This document shows positions 47,390 through 58,848 of a stretch of DNA of 64,000 bases, piece by piece. The DNA is from Boesenbergia rotunda (Eukaryota > Streptophyta > Magnoliopsida > Zingiberales > Zingiberaceae). The DNA is taken from contig JAGFNQ010000869.1 of NCBI GenBank assembly GCA_024364735.1, positions 203,780 through 267,779 of the forward strand. The letters run 5' to 3'. The notes under the pieces are model-generated. The model was not told where the DNA came from and searched no databases. It worked only from the letters and a program-made list of their open reading frames with translations. How positions within the stretch are numbered: the first letter of the stretch is position 1; each line of letters starts with the position of its first letter. The translations under genes were made by a program, and so were the position numbers.

Positions 47390-47758
47390 CTAAGAGGAGG
47401 GGCCCAGAGGAAAGAATGGACCGGGCTGCCAAGAGTGGAACAATGACATCATCTCATTATACCGCGCTTCGTTGGTCTCTCGATCGGCCCTAAGGGCGTT
47501 CATATACTCCATGTGTCGGGCCTGATTTGCTTCCATTTCTTCCGCATGATTTGCCTCCACTTCGTCCCGGAGGCTGTGGATCTCAGTCTCAAGCAGTGTT
47601 AGTCTCTCGCCAAACGTCGGAGGTGCGGGTTCGTCTATGTGCTCCCGAGCTTCGGCCGCGAGATCAGCTACGTCGACTTCTACCTCCTCCTCAGAGTCGA
47701 TCTGGGGTTCGGCTCGCTGACATCTCGACGATAAAACCCTGGTACCCGAGACCTCTAT

Positions 47759-50700
47759 TGTCACGCCCCGAGACCCAAGAGCCGCTGATCCAATATAAAA
47801 TCGGACAGCACCTCCCCTGTCCGGCGGACAATTTACACATACACACAGATAATATAACCTGTATACAATATATATATAGCACAACCACGCAGTTTAAAGG
47901 GCCTCAGGCCTCAGATATATGCAAAAACAACAGTTATATGGTTATAACTATCGAAAAACCAAATCCGAACTCACCTGAGCTGCCAGGGGGCAGGAACAAA
48001 GCCAAAACCGAACGAAGTCCAACATAGGACTCAAAAGTACAATACCTTCAAACAGAACGTGCATACATATTCAAAACATACAGCGGAAGCATAGGAATGC
48101 TACAGGGTCCATAACAAAACAAGGAAAACCAAAAAGGGGCTCCTCGGGAGCTGGGGACTGGCGGCTCGGGATCTCCTCTCAGACATCAACCTGAAATAAA
48201 TATATATATGGCAACGGGGTGAGTCCATAGCTCAGCGGATACCCAATAGATATGCATAGAAGGTTATACCAACAATAAGAGTTCAGCTAATACAGTCTCA
48301 CAACAATAGTAGGGAAAAACTAGTACTGAACATACCAAAGTAGATATATACCTGAATCCATCTAACCTGTATAGAGGGTAAGAAATACCAGAGGAAAACC
48401 AATAGACATATAAGCTCAGTTAGCAAGTCTCCAGAATATGCGATGTCAAACAAGTGCAGCAAATAAGTGCAGCAAACAATGCACAATGCAAAATATGCAC
48501 ATGGTGCAATGACATGTGTCACCCCCTAGTCCCAGTCAGGATTGTCCATAATGTCCGCGTGGGTGGAGCTGTGACAAACTGTACCCAGTCAGGACATGTT
48601 CCACAACGTCCGCGTGGGTCAGCATGCAACAATGCAAGGATGGTGCATGCCCCAAACATATAAAGCACCCTGATGCAATGACATGTGTCACCCCTAGTCC
48701 CAGTCAGGATTGTCCATAACGTCCGCGTGGGTAGAGCTGTGACAATCTGTACCCAGTCAGGACATCGTCCACAACGTCCGCGTGGGTCAGCATGCAATAA
48801 TGCAGAGATGGTGTATGATAGATACACATACCTCCCTCCCAAGTCCTCAGTATACTAAGTCTCAGTCTGAAATCCTATAACAGGAAATACAGGTAACTTA
48901 CAAGGTATACTGACCAGAAAACTACCAATCCCTCAAGGTCAAAGGCAGGAGATACACCACTATCTCTAAGCATATATATAGATATGACAATATCCGAGAC
49001 TGTATGGAACAAACAACATCATAACTCAGGGATAAACTACATGTATCCAGAACAGGCACAATAACTCAGAGATGAACAACAAGTATCCAGAACAGGCATA
49101 ATAAACAGGGATAGCGTATAATCTTACTGCTATCTATAACAGTCTATGCATAACAAGATGACAATATCATAAAGATAAGTCAAAGGGTACCCGCCTTCAA
49201 CGTGAAGTCTGTGTCCAAGAAAGAACCTCCGCGTCTATACGTCTGAACCAATCAGCATCCTGTATCAAAGGATATAGTTCATTAATTATCAAATCAACTG
49301 ATAACTAGCTAAACCCGATACAAACCCAATTATCACCATCCTAAAAGTGATTGTCACTAATTAACCCTAATTAGTGATTAATTTCTGTTTAGGTTGAATC
49401 ATGACCCAAGTTAGAGTTTATCCCGGTTTAACTCAAGTGATCACCAAGTCCGACATGAATTTCCCTAACAAAGCATTACCAAGATCATTAGCAAGATCAA
49501 CGAATTAAAGCTTAACACCTAATTCCACTTACAATCCAATTCCAAAACCAATTCAACAAATTGCTCACGGCTAGATAGCAGAGCATAGCAAAACCACAAG
49601 ATCTTCCACCAAACACTCCCAGCTCATTCCCTCTTCTTTTCCAACCGGATGCTCGTAGTAAACATCCAAACAAGAACAGAGGGAAACTCTCCAAAATCTG
49701 AAACAAGCAGATTCATTCTAGAAGTCAGATCAACATTTCCCTAGTATTCGCAGAGCCACTCCTCCAACACAAAGGGACAATCAAACCCTCATCAATTCAA
49801 ACACTCATTTGATCACCAATCAACACCAAAACAGGGATGAAGTTAAAACATGATCTCCCGACCACAGATCAACCCACAGTCCAAAATCGATCAATGCACA
49901 AAAAAAAAACAGAACGGATCAGCTCAAGTCAGATTCAAGTCTGATCAAAACAAAAATCCAAGAGTAGATCCAAAGATGAACATTCATCCCACGATCAGAG
50001 AACTACAACCCACACAGAAACAAAATGAAAACACCAATCATACAGAGATTTAGAGTTCCAACTTAGGTCTATCCTCATCCTAGAATCACAAATCCAATGC
50101 AACAAATCAGAAATCTACAAAATCATGAACCTAACCGAAATCAAGATCCCTGACAGAAACCCAATGGCTCTCAATTAATCCCGATCGTGAAGGAATCGAA
50201 CTCCACTCAGGGCACACCATACACATGAATCTACATCCAAACAAAACCTAAAAGAGATAGATCCTACCTTAAACGATTGCAAGTCCCCACCTTAGCTTCA
50301 TCTGCCTCCAAGTCCAGCCAAGGGATGTGGATGGCATCCCTTATGAGCGTCTCACAAAAGAACCTCGTCGCCGACTCGATCTCTCGAAGAGAAAGGATCA
50401 CGAGGAGGAAGAGATTCGGATCCCGCAATGATCGTAAAGGAAGAGGGACGCCGGCTTTAGATCTCAGTCGTGAGAGGAAAAAGAAGTTTGCTGAGGAGAT
50501 TGGGAAGGAGGAAGAAGTAGGTCGCAATCGTGCTCGCGATCGAACGGAGAAGACACGGCCGCTCGGCTTCCACTGCAGGCTAGGGTTCACAAAGGAGAAG
50601 GGAAGAGGAATGATCGGGCGTTGGCTATGGGCGAGTGAAGCGAAGAGGAGTTGCGGCTAGGTTTCACGGAAATGGAAAGAAGAGAAGGGGTTGCGGGATT

Positions 50701-50965
50701 TAATAGGGTTATTTTGCATCTAACCCCCTTCGGATTTGACAAATCCCACCCAAGTCCTCAACTTAGGTAAATTTCCATTTTAATCCCTCTCTTCTTGTTT
50801 CTTCTCAAATCACCTCCCAACACCCGAGGATTTAAACAAATGAACCCTCCAAATTAGGGTTCCACTTCCTCTAATAGCTTAGGACCCCTAATTAAATCAC
50901 GAAAACATTTATAAAATTTTTTCCGAAATTTTCTGATCCGGATTTTCGAATCACCGTATTTTACA
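47759..50965 (-). mobile_element. Solo chromovirus-type LTR (3,207 bp) inside D ORF3
   Basis: The plus-strand ends are TGTCACGCCCCGAGACC and CCGTATTTTACA, flanked by perfect TCTAT duplications (47754-47758 and 50966-50970). No internal region remains. It is in the opposite orientation to the solo LTR at 7413 and appears to be a different subfamily of the same kind. An internal tandem pair of about 169 bp occurs at 48505-48842 (GACATGTGTCACCCC in each). Confidence 0.88.
48505..48842 (+). repeat. Tandem duplication, 2 x about 169 bp, inside the solo LTR
   Basis: TGCAATGACATGTGTCACCC starts at 48505 and again at 48674, followed in both by CAGTCAGGATTGTCCATAA and AACGTCCGCGTGGGT-type text. Confidence 0.85.
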
Positions 50966-51876
50966 TCTATGCCCGCTAGGGAAAAGTTCCTAAAACCCAT
51001 CTCATCAAATTCAGTCATCGCGGTCATCTCTCCATCGGTGAGGTTACGACCGTGATGATGAAGAATGGAGGTGATGATATGGCAGTAAGGGGTGCGCACC
51101 CGCCCCTGAGTGGTAATACTGGACGCATATAGAATCGTGTGGAACATGTGGAGTCCAATGTCGATATCTAGGTGATGGATCAATGCGTACAGTAGGAAGG
51201 TGTGGAATGGTCGCATAGTGGCGACGCCCCTAGTGGACAACGGTAGAATGCAGCGGACTAGTACTCTATAAAGAGTGTAGTCCTAGACCTGAAGATCAAC
51301 GGACTGAAATCGTCTAGCCAAAGGGTTTCTAGCATCCCTATAAAAGTAGGAGTATAGAGTATCTAGGTCAATGTGAGAGTAGGGAGCATCAAAGGGAGGA
51401 TCTCTAGGAGGATAGCAGCAGAAGGTGGACTGAGAGAGTCGTAGTCCAAGAAATCAGTTGAGCAACGAAGGGGTTATTGTCAAGGGCATCCCTTGAACTG
51501 TGGTGACAAACATAAGGTTATCTTGTCTAACAATATTGTTGTAGAATTCTGCACAAAGGGTTGTGTTAATGGGATGGGTACAGAAGACAAGGTTGTCTAG
51601 TTGGTAAAAGTTGATAACATTCATGGCCAATGGACAAGATTAAGTGAAAAATTACCGATTCAGGAAGCTCGTCTTGATGGGTTTATAAATTGTTCTAGCA
51701 AATTTATTACAAAGTTCCAAGGTAGGAAGCCTAGGATCGGGGCTAGGTTCGGTCCCGGGGTTTGATTGATTTGCACGTTGTTTTCTAAAATAATAAACAT
51801 GCATTTAAAAAAATGGTAATGAAATTAAATCTAAGTGCAACAAAAAATGATACCGAGTCGCCATCCGGGGAGGCAT

Positions 51877-53054
51877 GATTGTGGTGAAATGGTCGAAGGC
51901 ATGAGAGGGTCGTTCGGTCGCCTTGGAAGGGGAAGAGTTAGAGAAGAGTGGTGTTTTGGGTGTGGCAAAGTGAAGGACTTTCGGGTGGTTTATATAGGGG
52001 TTTTAGCCAGGGCGCCCGAGATGTCCCGGGCGCCCGGGACAGATGGTTACTACTTTTAGCAGTGACCTGCTGCTGGACGGGGGCGCCCATGATGGCCCGG
52101 GCGCCCGAAGTCAGGGAGAGATGGTAGGTTTCCTGCCTTTGACCGAAGTAAAGGAGGAGCGGGGCGCTTGAGGTGTCACGGGTGCCCGGGCTTTGTTGGA
52201 TTTGACAATTTTCATGTATTGTTGACTGGTTTGACCATTTGACTATATTTTGACCATGGTTTGACTACTTTGACCATGGTTTTGACTACTTTTACCATGA
52301 TTTGACTATTTGGACCATGGTTTGACTACTTTGACTAGATTTAATCAAGCGATAATCGGGTCACCTCAGTTCTAACTTACAAGCTTTGATGTTCGTACTA
52401 ACCGAAAGTGCATGGATCAGATAAATTTTAGTTAAGTTAAATCTAACCATCTCACCCGTTCTAGAGTTGTCAATCACGTTTGTCCTATGGGTTTTTGTGA
52501 GACAGAATTACTTTGAAAAATCATGATTTATTTTTTAAAAAAAGTTGAATTAATTTTGAAAGCAATTTGTTTTGAATTTATGTTGAAAAGGTGTGTTTGA
52601 ATCTACAATTAACTGAAAATTTGTGTTAGATTCGAATTTGACAAAGAATAATTTGAATTTGAATTTCAAAAATTGGCTTCCAGGTCTTGGCGAGGCACTA
52701 GGCCTTCTTTGGCCGTAGCCTTATTGGATCATCAATCCTTTCCTTGACAAAGCCTTTTAATGAAATTTCATTTTCAAAATTACTTTTTGAAAAATTCTGG
52801 TCTAACTAGTTTGGGTCTTGGATCGGTAGCTTCGGCTAGTTTCACCAGTCTAAAAAGACCAAGTAGTGTATACTTGACCTTATTAGAAGAGGCTTCCCTA
52901 ACGTACTATCATCTCACCGCCACCCAATATTAGGTTGTTCAAATTTCAGTTAATTGGTTCAGTCCTTACTCTAACTAGTCCTAAGTCTAAGCATGATAAA
53001 TTGCAGAAAATAAATAAACAAGCAATCATGCAATTTTACAATACGAAAAAGAAT
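51877..53054 (-). promoter_or_regulatory. Gag-ORF3 spacer of D with palindromes and TATA box
   Basis: It is non-coding. On the minus strand a block of GGGCGCCCGGG palindromes (52170-52005) precedes a TATA box CTATATAAACC (51997-51987), which lies 120 bp before the ORF3 ATG. The LTR of the same element has the same palindromes directly before its TATA box. A tandem array of about 22-bp units with TTTGACTACTTTGACCATGG is at 52225-52345. No trace of pol is seen. The E counterpart is 60501-61449. Confidence 0.6.
51987..51997 (-). promoter_or_regulatory. TATA box upstream of D ORF3
   Basis: CTATATAAACC on the minus strand, downstream of palindromic GC-rich repeats. It is a candidate internal promoter that would make a separate ORF3 transcript. 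Confidence 0.5.
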
Positions 53055-54706
53055 TTATTTAATTATAAAAATTATTTTTAATTTGGCTCCCCCTGAACTA
53101 AAGCCACGATAATGATTCGGCAAGATGTGAATCTTGTCCTTGGGAATCCAATATTGATTTGACCCAGTTTGTTTGTTCAGGCACAGTTTGGGTACCCATG
53201 CCTGAATTTTAGGTCTGGACTGATTCAGTACAGTATAGTATGATCTTTGTCTAGACTTGGTTCGATAGCCTAACCCGGATTGATTTAGAACCGACTTCTG
53301 TTTTCCAAGGATCATGTCAAGACCCTTGGAACCAGAAGTGAATCGTTCTAAGGCTGCTCTAAGGTCCTTGACTTGAGTTTTCAAGGAGGAGTTCTCTTTC
53401 TCAAGTTTTTCAACTTGAGTAGAGGTTCCTTCTTGAACTTTCTCAGTTAAGGATCTAGAGTTAGCTCCCTCTTTCAGGAGTTTTACTTCCTGTCGGAGAG
53501 ATTCAACTCGGATTTTGGCTTTCGCCAAGTCTCGAGAAAGATAGGCAATTAATTCGGTTAATTGATTTCTAGAAAACCCACTTACAGTGATTTCGCCATC
53601 CTCTGAAAATGTGAGCTTTCCGTCTTTCGGCTCCGATTCTGATTCGGTTTCGATCTCTTCCGAGGCCGTTAGAGCGAGCAGGTTTGATTGTGGGGCCTCT
53701 TCTTCTTCTTCGGACGAAGATTCTTCCCACATTGCCTGAAGGGCCTTCTTCTTTCTTGCCTTCTTCGTTTCCTTCAGATTGGGGCATTCCGTCTTGTAGT
53801 GACCCTTCTTTTTGCATTCGTAATAGGTCACATTTGGTTTGGACTTTTCATTTGAAGGATCAGCTGGTTCTTCCTTTCTTCGGCTGGCTTTCCTTCTGTT
53901 GGTCTGGTTTTTTAGTTCCTTGTAGTAATCCCAGGCTAGCCGAACCAACTTAGGTCGATTTCCTTCGCTGTCTTCTAAGTCTGAGTCTGAATCAGACTCG
54001 GGTGCAGGTTAGGGCTTCTTCTTGGGTATCTTTCCAGTTTTACATGCAACAAAAGCGATGCCTTTCTCGGCTAGGGTGCAGTTAGTCTGCTCATGGAATT
54101 CTAGTTCAGAAAATAACTCATTTAATTTAATTTTAGATAAATCCCTTGAAACTTTGTACGCATCTACCATAGATGCCCACAAAGTGTTTCTCGGGAAAGC
54201 GTTAAGAGCATACCTGATCAGGTCACGGTTTTCTACCTTGTGACCGATTGTGTGTAGACCGTTCATTAGCTCCTGAATTCTGGCGTGGAGCTGAACTGCA
54301 GATTCACTGTCGTTCATCTTGATTGTATACAGCTTGTTTAGTAGTAGGTCCCTCTTGCTGATTCGGGTGTCGGAGGTTCCTTCGTGCAACTCAATTAGCT
54401 TACCACAGAGTTCCTTTGCACTGTTGAATGGACCCACCAGGTTCAGCTCTTCTTTGGTTAGGCCGCATTGGAGGGTTTGGGTTGCTTTAGCATCGGCTTC
54501 AATTTTCCTTTTTAGGGTGGTATCCCATTCGGTGTAGGATTGTGGTACTCCGTCAGCATTTTTAGGGATTTCCAGACCAGACTGGATTATTATCCACATG
54601 TCCACCTGAGTTTTCAGGTGGACCTCCATCCGACTCTTCCAGTAGGACAAATCCACCCCACTGAAGAGTGGTGGTCTGCGGTACTGAAGCCCTCTTGCAT
54701 GACCAT
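53055..54706 (-). pseudogene. Element D gag, degenerate
   Basis: Starts MVMQEGFST on the minus strand at 54706. A one-base deletion near 54680 (E has one more base) shifts into the frame that carries YWKSRMEVHLKTQVDMWII, GPFNSAKELCGKLIELHEGT, VENRDLIRYALNAFPRNTLWASM and YKVSRDLSKIKLNELF. A TAA at 54011-54009 replaces Gln after PKKKP. The zinc knuckle reads YYECKKKGHYKTEC: the first Cys has become Tyr (E has CYEC), so RNA binding is probably lost. A coiled coil (53570-53330) and LDMILGKQKS...GLGYRTK signature follow, with the stop at 53055. It is related to, but clearly a different family from, the gag of B and C. Confidence 0.85.
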
Positions 54707-54909
54707 TTAGAATTTTACTGAAAGAGAGAGAGAAAAAAAACACGTCCCAAGACTTGGTCTTGAATTAGCAGTGCGGGAAGAAAGAAAAGTTATCGAGTGA
54801 TGTTGCACCAAACTCGATTAATGATAAAAATTCGATCGAAAAAAATAAAAAAAAATTCGAAAAATCCAAAAAACTCTCAAATTGGTGGTTGCACCAAATT
54901 TGAGCTTCC

Positions 54910-54921
54910 CGCTCTGATACC
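54910..54921 (-). other. Primer binding site of element D
   Basis: TGGTATCAGAGC on the minus strand, two bases inside the 5' LTR (54924-56340). Confidence 0.92.
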
Positions 54922-54923
54922 AC

Positions 54924-56340
54924 TTGTTGGATCGAGAAAATACGATAGGGGGGGGTGAATATCGTAAATCGTTTCGGATTAGAAAAGAGAATGCGCAGCG
55001 GAAATTAAAACGAAAACAGACACGAACACAAGGATTTTTACTTGGTTCGGAGTCGCAGTCGGCTACTACTCCAAGGCCCACGGTCCTTGACCATTTATTG
55101 CGGGCAATTCTATAATACCCAAAGTTTTTACAACGATGTGTACAATAATAGTGCAGTAAAAACAATAATTAAACTCTTCGTTACCGACACCCGGTATGGA
55201 TCGTACTTCGGTGCGGAGGGTTGTCGTCGGCGCTAGTATCTCGAGATCAGACGTTTCCGGAGCAGAGCGCTTGAGCGAAGAGCGTTGAGGCGTTGGAAAA
55301 GTGTGTTCAGAAGCCTTGGGGGTCGAACCCCTTTTATAGTGCACCTGGGGGTGCCCTGGACGTTGGGGGCACCCTCCACGTGCCCCTTGATCCGCAAACC
55401 CCTATTCGGAACTCGGTCAGCCCTTATCCCTCCAGGATCGGGCTCGGAGTTTGACAGGGGCGCCCGGGACACAGGGGCGCCCTACTTGACTTGTTCAACA
55501 GGCTTCTCGGCTGTCTTGAATTCGATCGCTTTGTTGGCTTGGATCCAGGGCGCCGAGGCATCCGGGGCGCCCGGGACCACGGGGGCGCCCGGGAGCTTAA
55601 GGGCGCCTGGCCCAGTGAGCTTCCGAAGCAATTCTTGCTTAGCTTGTTCGTTTGCTTTGACCTTGGGCGCCTGGGACCTCCCAGGCGCCCAGCCCAGCTG
55701 CTTCCCCTCTCCTTTGGGGCGTTCTGAGCTGCAGAAACTCGTTCCTTTGGTCCTGCATCCAGGGTTAGTACCAAACATAATAAAGCAAGAATATTAGGTT
55801 TATACAACCTTAGCTGTCTTGGTTCTGACTTCGGGTCTCCCAAATGGAACCCTAGGTCGAACCGACGCCTACTGTTCCCTCGACGGGGAACGCGTCCTCA
55901 CCTACTCCTCTTAGGAGAATTTACCTTATGCCAACTGGCTCCTTCAGTTGGACTTTTGCCCAGCAGTCCTTCACCAGGTGCCTAGCAGCCTTTCGCCAGG
56001 TCTTCGATACCAAGCAATCCTTCACCAGGTGCCTAGCAGTCCTTCGCCAGGTCTTGGATTCCCAACAGCCCTTCGTCAGGTGCCTAGCAGTCCTTCGTCA
56101 GGTCTTCGATTCCCAGCAGCCCTTCGCCAGGTGCCTAGCAGTCCTTCGCCAGGTCTTAGACTCCTGGAAGCCCTTTGCCAGGTGCCTAGCAGCCTTTCGC
56201 CGGGTCTTTAGGATTTGATGCCTAGCAGTCCTTCTTTCTGCACACTTAATGAACACATTAGAACATAAATAATACTTAACTTTTGAACCCTTTGCCAATA
56301 TCAAAACACAAGTTCGACTTAGGTGCTGCCTGCACCAACA
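54924..56340 (-). repeat. 5' LTR of element D (1,417 bp)
   Basis: The plus-strand ends are TGTTGGATCGAG and GCACCAACA. Very similar to the LTR at 44464-45917, with scattered differences and a slightly shorter minisatellite (55955-56235). Minus-strand TATA box CTATAAAAGG at about 55339-55330; GGGCGCCCGGGA palindromes at 55345-55690. Transcription would run leftward into gag. Confidence 0.9.
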
Positions 56341-57206
56341 CAATTGAATTTCATCCAAGTCAATGTCTAGTTAGACATAACGACACACTTGACACGGTAC
56401 TAGTAGACACAAGAATAGACAATATTTATCAAGTGTCTTTTAAAAGTGCTATTAATGCATCTATTAAGTGTTTCATGTCTAAAGAAGAAGAATCTAGGCT
56501 TTGGCACCGGAGGTTGGCGCATTTGAACATGAAGAATATCCGAAAATTGGCCAACAATGGACTCGTACGAGGCTTACCAAGCATCAAATACGAAAAGAAA
56601 AAGCTATGTGATGCATGTCAAATGGGTAAGTAAACAAAAGCTTCTCACAAAGGTAAAAGCGCTGTAAGTACCTCTACCGCTTTAGATTTATTACATATGG
56701 ATTTGTTTGATTGTAGTACAATTGTCTCATTGAATGGTAGTAGGTATTGCTTTATAATCATTGATGACTATACTAGATATACTTGGACTTATTTTCTAAA
56801 ACATAAGGATCAAACCTTAGATATTTTTATTTCTTTTTGTAGAAGAATTGAAAATGAAAAATCTACAACAATTAAAATAATTAGGAGTGATCATGGAGGA
56901 GAATTTCAAAATCATAGGTTTTTAGAATTTTGTCAAGAGAAAGGGTATCGACATGAGTTCTCTACTCCTAGAACATCATAGCAAAATGATGTGGTAGAGA
57001 GGAAGAACCGAGTCTCACAAGAGGCTGCATGAAGCATGCTTAATGAGTACTCTTTACCGAGTTACTTGTGGGCTGAAGCTGTAAACACAGCTTACTATGT
57101 GCAAAATTGAGTCCTCATTCATAGATTTTTAGGGAAGACTCCACACGAACTTTGGTTTGGAAAACCACCTACGGTTAAACAGCTCCGGGTGTTTGGGTGT
57201 AAGGTG

Positions 57207-58616
57207 TGTTAGTGCAGACAGCACCCAAGTCGAACCTGTGTTTTGATAATGGCAAAGGGTTCAAAGGTTAAGAGGTAATGTTTATCTAACATGCTCATTA
57301 AGTGTGCAGGATACAAAGCTCTAGCGAAGGACTGCTAGGCACCTGGCGAAGAAATGCCAGGATACAAAGCCCTAGTGAAGGACTGCTAGGCACCTGGCGA
57401 AGGAATACCAGGATACAAAGCCCTAGCGAAGGACTGCTAGGCACCTGGCGAAGGAATGCCAGGATACAAAGCCCTAGCGAAAGACTGCTAGGCACCTGGC
57501 GAAGGAATGCCAGGACACGAAGACCTGGCGAAGGATTGCTGGGCACCAGGCGAAGGATTGCTTGGTACTGAAGACCTGGCGAAGGACTGCTGGGCAAAAG
57601 TCCAACCGGAGGAGCCAGTTGGCAACAGGTAAATTCTCCTTAGAGGAGTAGGTGAGGACGCGTTCCCCGTCGAGGGAACAGTAGGCGTCAGTTCGACCTA
57701 GGGCTCCATTTTGGAGACCCAAAGTCAGAACCAAGACAGCTACGGCTATAAGAATCACTAACATTGTTGCTTTATCTTGTTTGGTACTAACCCTGGATGC
57801 AGGACCGAAGGAACGAGTGTCTGCAGCTCAGAAAGCCTCAAAGGAGTGAGGCAGCAGCTGGGTTGGGCGCCCGGAAGGACCCGAGCGCCCTAAGTAAAGC
57901 CAAACATGAGTTCAGCAAAAGTACGCTTCGGAAGCATACTGGGCGGGGCGCCCCCAGCGTCCCGGGCGCCCCCAGTGCCCAAGGCGCCCCGGGCTTGAGC
58001 CAACGAAGCGGATAAAAATCATCCAGCCGAGAAGCCCGCTGAAAGAGACAACCAGGGCACCCCCAGCGTCCCAGGCGCCCCCACAGTCAACTCTCAGCCC
58101 TATTCGAGTGGGATAAGGGCTGACCGAGAGTTGCTCGGATCGGGTGACATGTGGAGGGGGGGGGGCGCCCCCAACGTTCAGGGTGCCCCAGGAGGCTATA
58201 AAAAGCCCCTCGACCCCAAGGCTTCACAACACACTGCTTCCAACACCAATACGCTCCGCTACTCAAGCGCTTTACTCCGGAAACCTCCCAACTCGAGATA
58301 CAAGCGCCGACGACGTCCCTCTGCTCCGAGATACATTCCACATCGGACGTCGGTAATGAAGAGCTGTCCTTTTAAGTTTACTGTACTGCAATTGTAATAT
58401 CTGTTTGTAAACGTTTTGCGCACATATAGAATTACCCGCAGTAAACGGTCAACGACCGTGGGCCTTGGAGTAGGAGCCGACCGCGACTTCGAACCAAGTA
58501 AAATCTTGGTGTTTGTGTGTTGTTTAGTTTTAATTTTTCTGCTGCGTATTCTCTTTTTCAATCCGAAACAATTTACGATATTCACCCCCCCTCTATCGTA
58601 TTCTCTCGATCCAACA
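57207..58616 (+). repeat. 5' LTR of element E (1,410 bp)
   Basis: The ends are TGTTAGTGCAGAC and CGATCCAACA. In the U3 part a minisatellite of about 54-bp units (two halves, each with a GAAGGA(C/A)TGC-type core; 57315-57595) precedes GGGCGCCC palindromes (57870-58180) and the TATA box at 58197-58204. It is the reverse orientation of the D LTRs. Confidence 0.9.
58197..58204 (+). promoter_or_regulatory. TATA box of the E LTR
   Basis: TATAAAAA in GGAGGCTATAAAAAGCCCC lies just downstream of the GC-rich palindromes. It sets the U3/R boundary and drives transcription rightward. Confidence 0.7.
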
Positions 58617-58618
58617 AG

Positions 58619-58630
58619 TGGTATCAGAGC
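58619..58630 (+). other. Primer binding site of element E
   Basis: TGGTATCAGAGC lies two bases after CCAACA. Confidence 0.92.
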
Positions 58631-58848
58631 GGGGAAGCTCAAATTTGGTGCAACCACCAGTTTGAGAATTTTTCAGATTTTTCTTCGAGTTATTTCTTTT
58701 CTTCTTTTTTTCTGAATTTTTATCGTTAATCGAGACCGGTGCAACACCCCTCGATAATTATTTTTCTTTATCCCGCACTACTAATCCAAGACCATGTCTT
58801 GGGACAGAATTTTCCTTTCTTTTCTCTCTTTTTCTGATAAATTCCTTA

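Larger units (their letters stand above)
47390..51876 (-). pseudogene. Element D ORF3, spliced, one stop and one solo-LTR insertion
   Basis: Minus strand. Exon 1 is 51876-51854 (MPPRMATR, last codon split in phase 2), the intron 51853-51785 (69 nt, donor GTATCA, acceptor TTTTAG), and exon 2 from 51784. A TAG at about 51282-51280 breaks the frame. TMRPFHTFLLYALIHHLDIDIG and DEMGFRNFSLAGI follow, then the solo LTR (50965-47759). The frame resumes at 47758 and ends at the stop 47390, with an acidic and coiled-coil tail (RLTLLETEIHSLRDEVEANHAEE). It is the direct counterpart of ORF3 in E, whose stop lies at a different codon. The function is unknown. The position matches the Sirevirus envelope-like gene. 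Confidence 0.78.
44464..56340 (-). mobile_element. Non-autonomous Sirevirus-like element D (gag + ORF3, no pol)
   Basis: It is flanked by perfect CAATT duplications (44459-44463 and 56341-56345) in C's pol. On the minus strand the order is 5' LTR (56340-54924), primer site, gag (54706-53055), about 1.2 kb of spacer with palindromes and a TATA box, spliced ORF3 (51876-47390), about 1.5 kb of 3' region, purine tract, 3' LTR (45917-44464). No protease, integrase, RT or RNase H is present. A solo LTR (47759-50965) was inserted later in ORF3. Element E has the same layout, so absence of pol is a family trait rather than a deletion peculiar to this copy. Confidence 0.85.
40605..57206 (+). mobile_element. 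Sirevirus-like element C, split by D and E, runs off the window
   Basis: Segments are 5' LTR and gag to mid-pol (40605-44463), then, after element D, more pol (56341-57206), then element E. The rest of C, including RT, any ORF3 and the 3' LTR, would lie beyond E outside the window. Its protein and LTR style is close to element B. Confidence 0.88.
44200..57206 (+). pseudogene. Element C pol, interrupted by element D
   Basis: The protease starts right after the gag TAG in the same frame (WFVDSGCSKHMTGD, about 44233). The reading frame is broken at 44463 by element D and resumes at 56341/56346 in the gag-pre-integrase region (SQCLVR; LWHRRLAHLN; CDACQMGK). Stops then follow: TAA at 56631, TAG at 56979, TGA near 57107. 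The integrase DDE text is recognisable (MDLFD at 56697; RSDHGGEFQN near 56890). The sequence ends at 57206 where element E inserted, in the stretch KPPTVKQLRVFGCKV. Confidence 0.85.
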
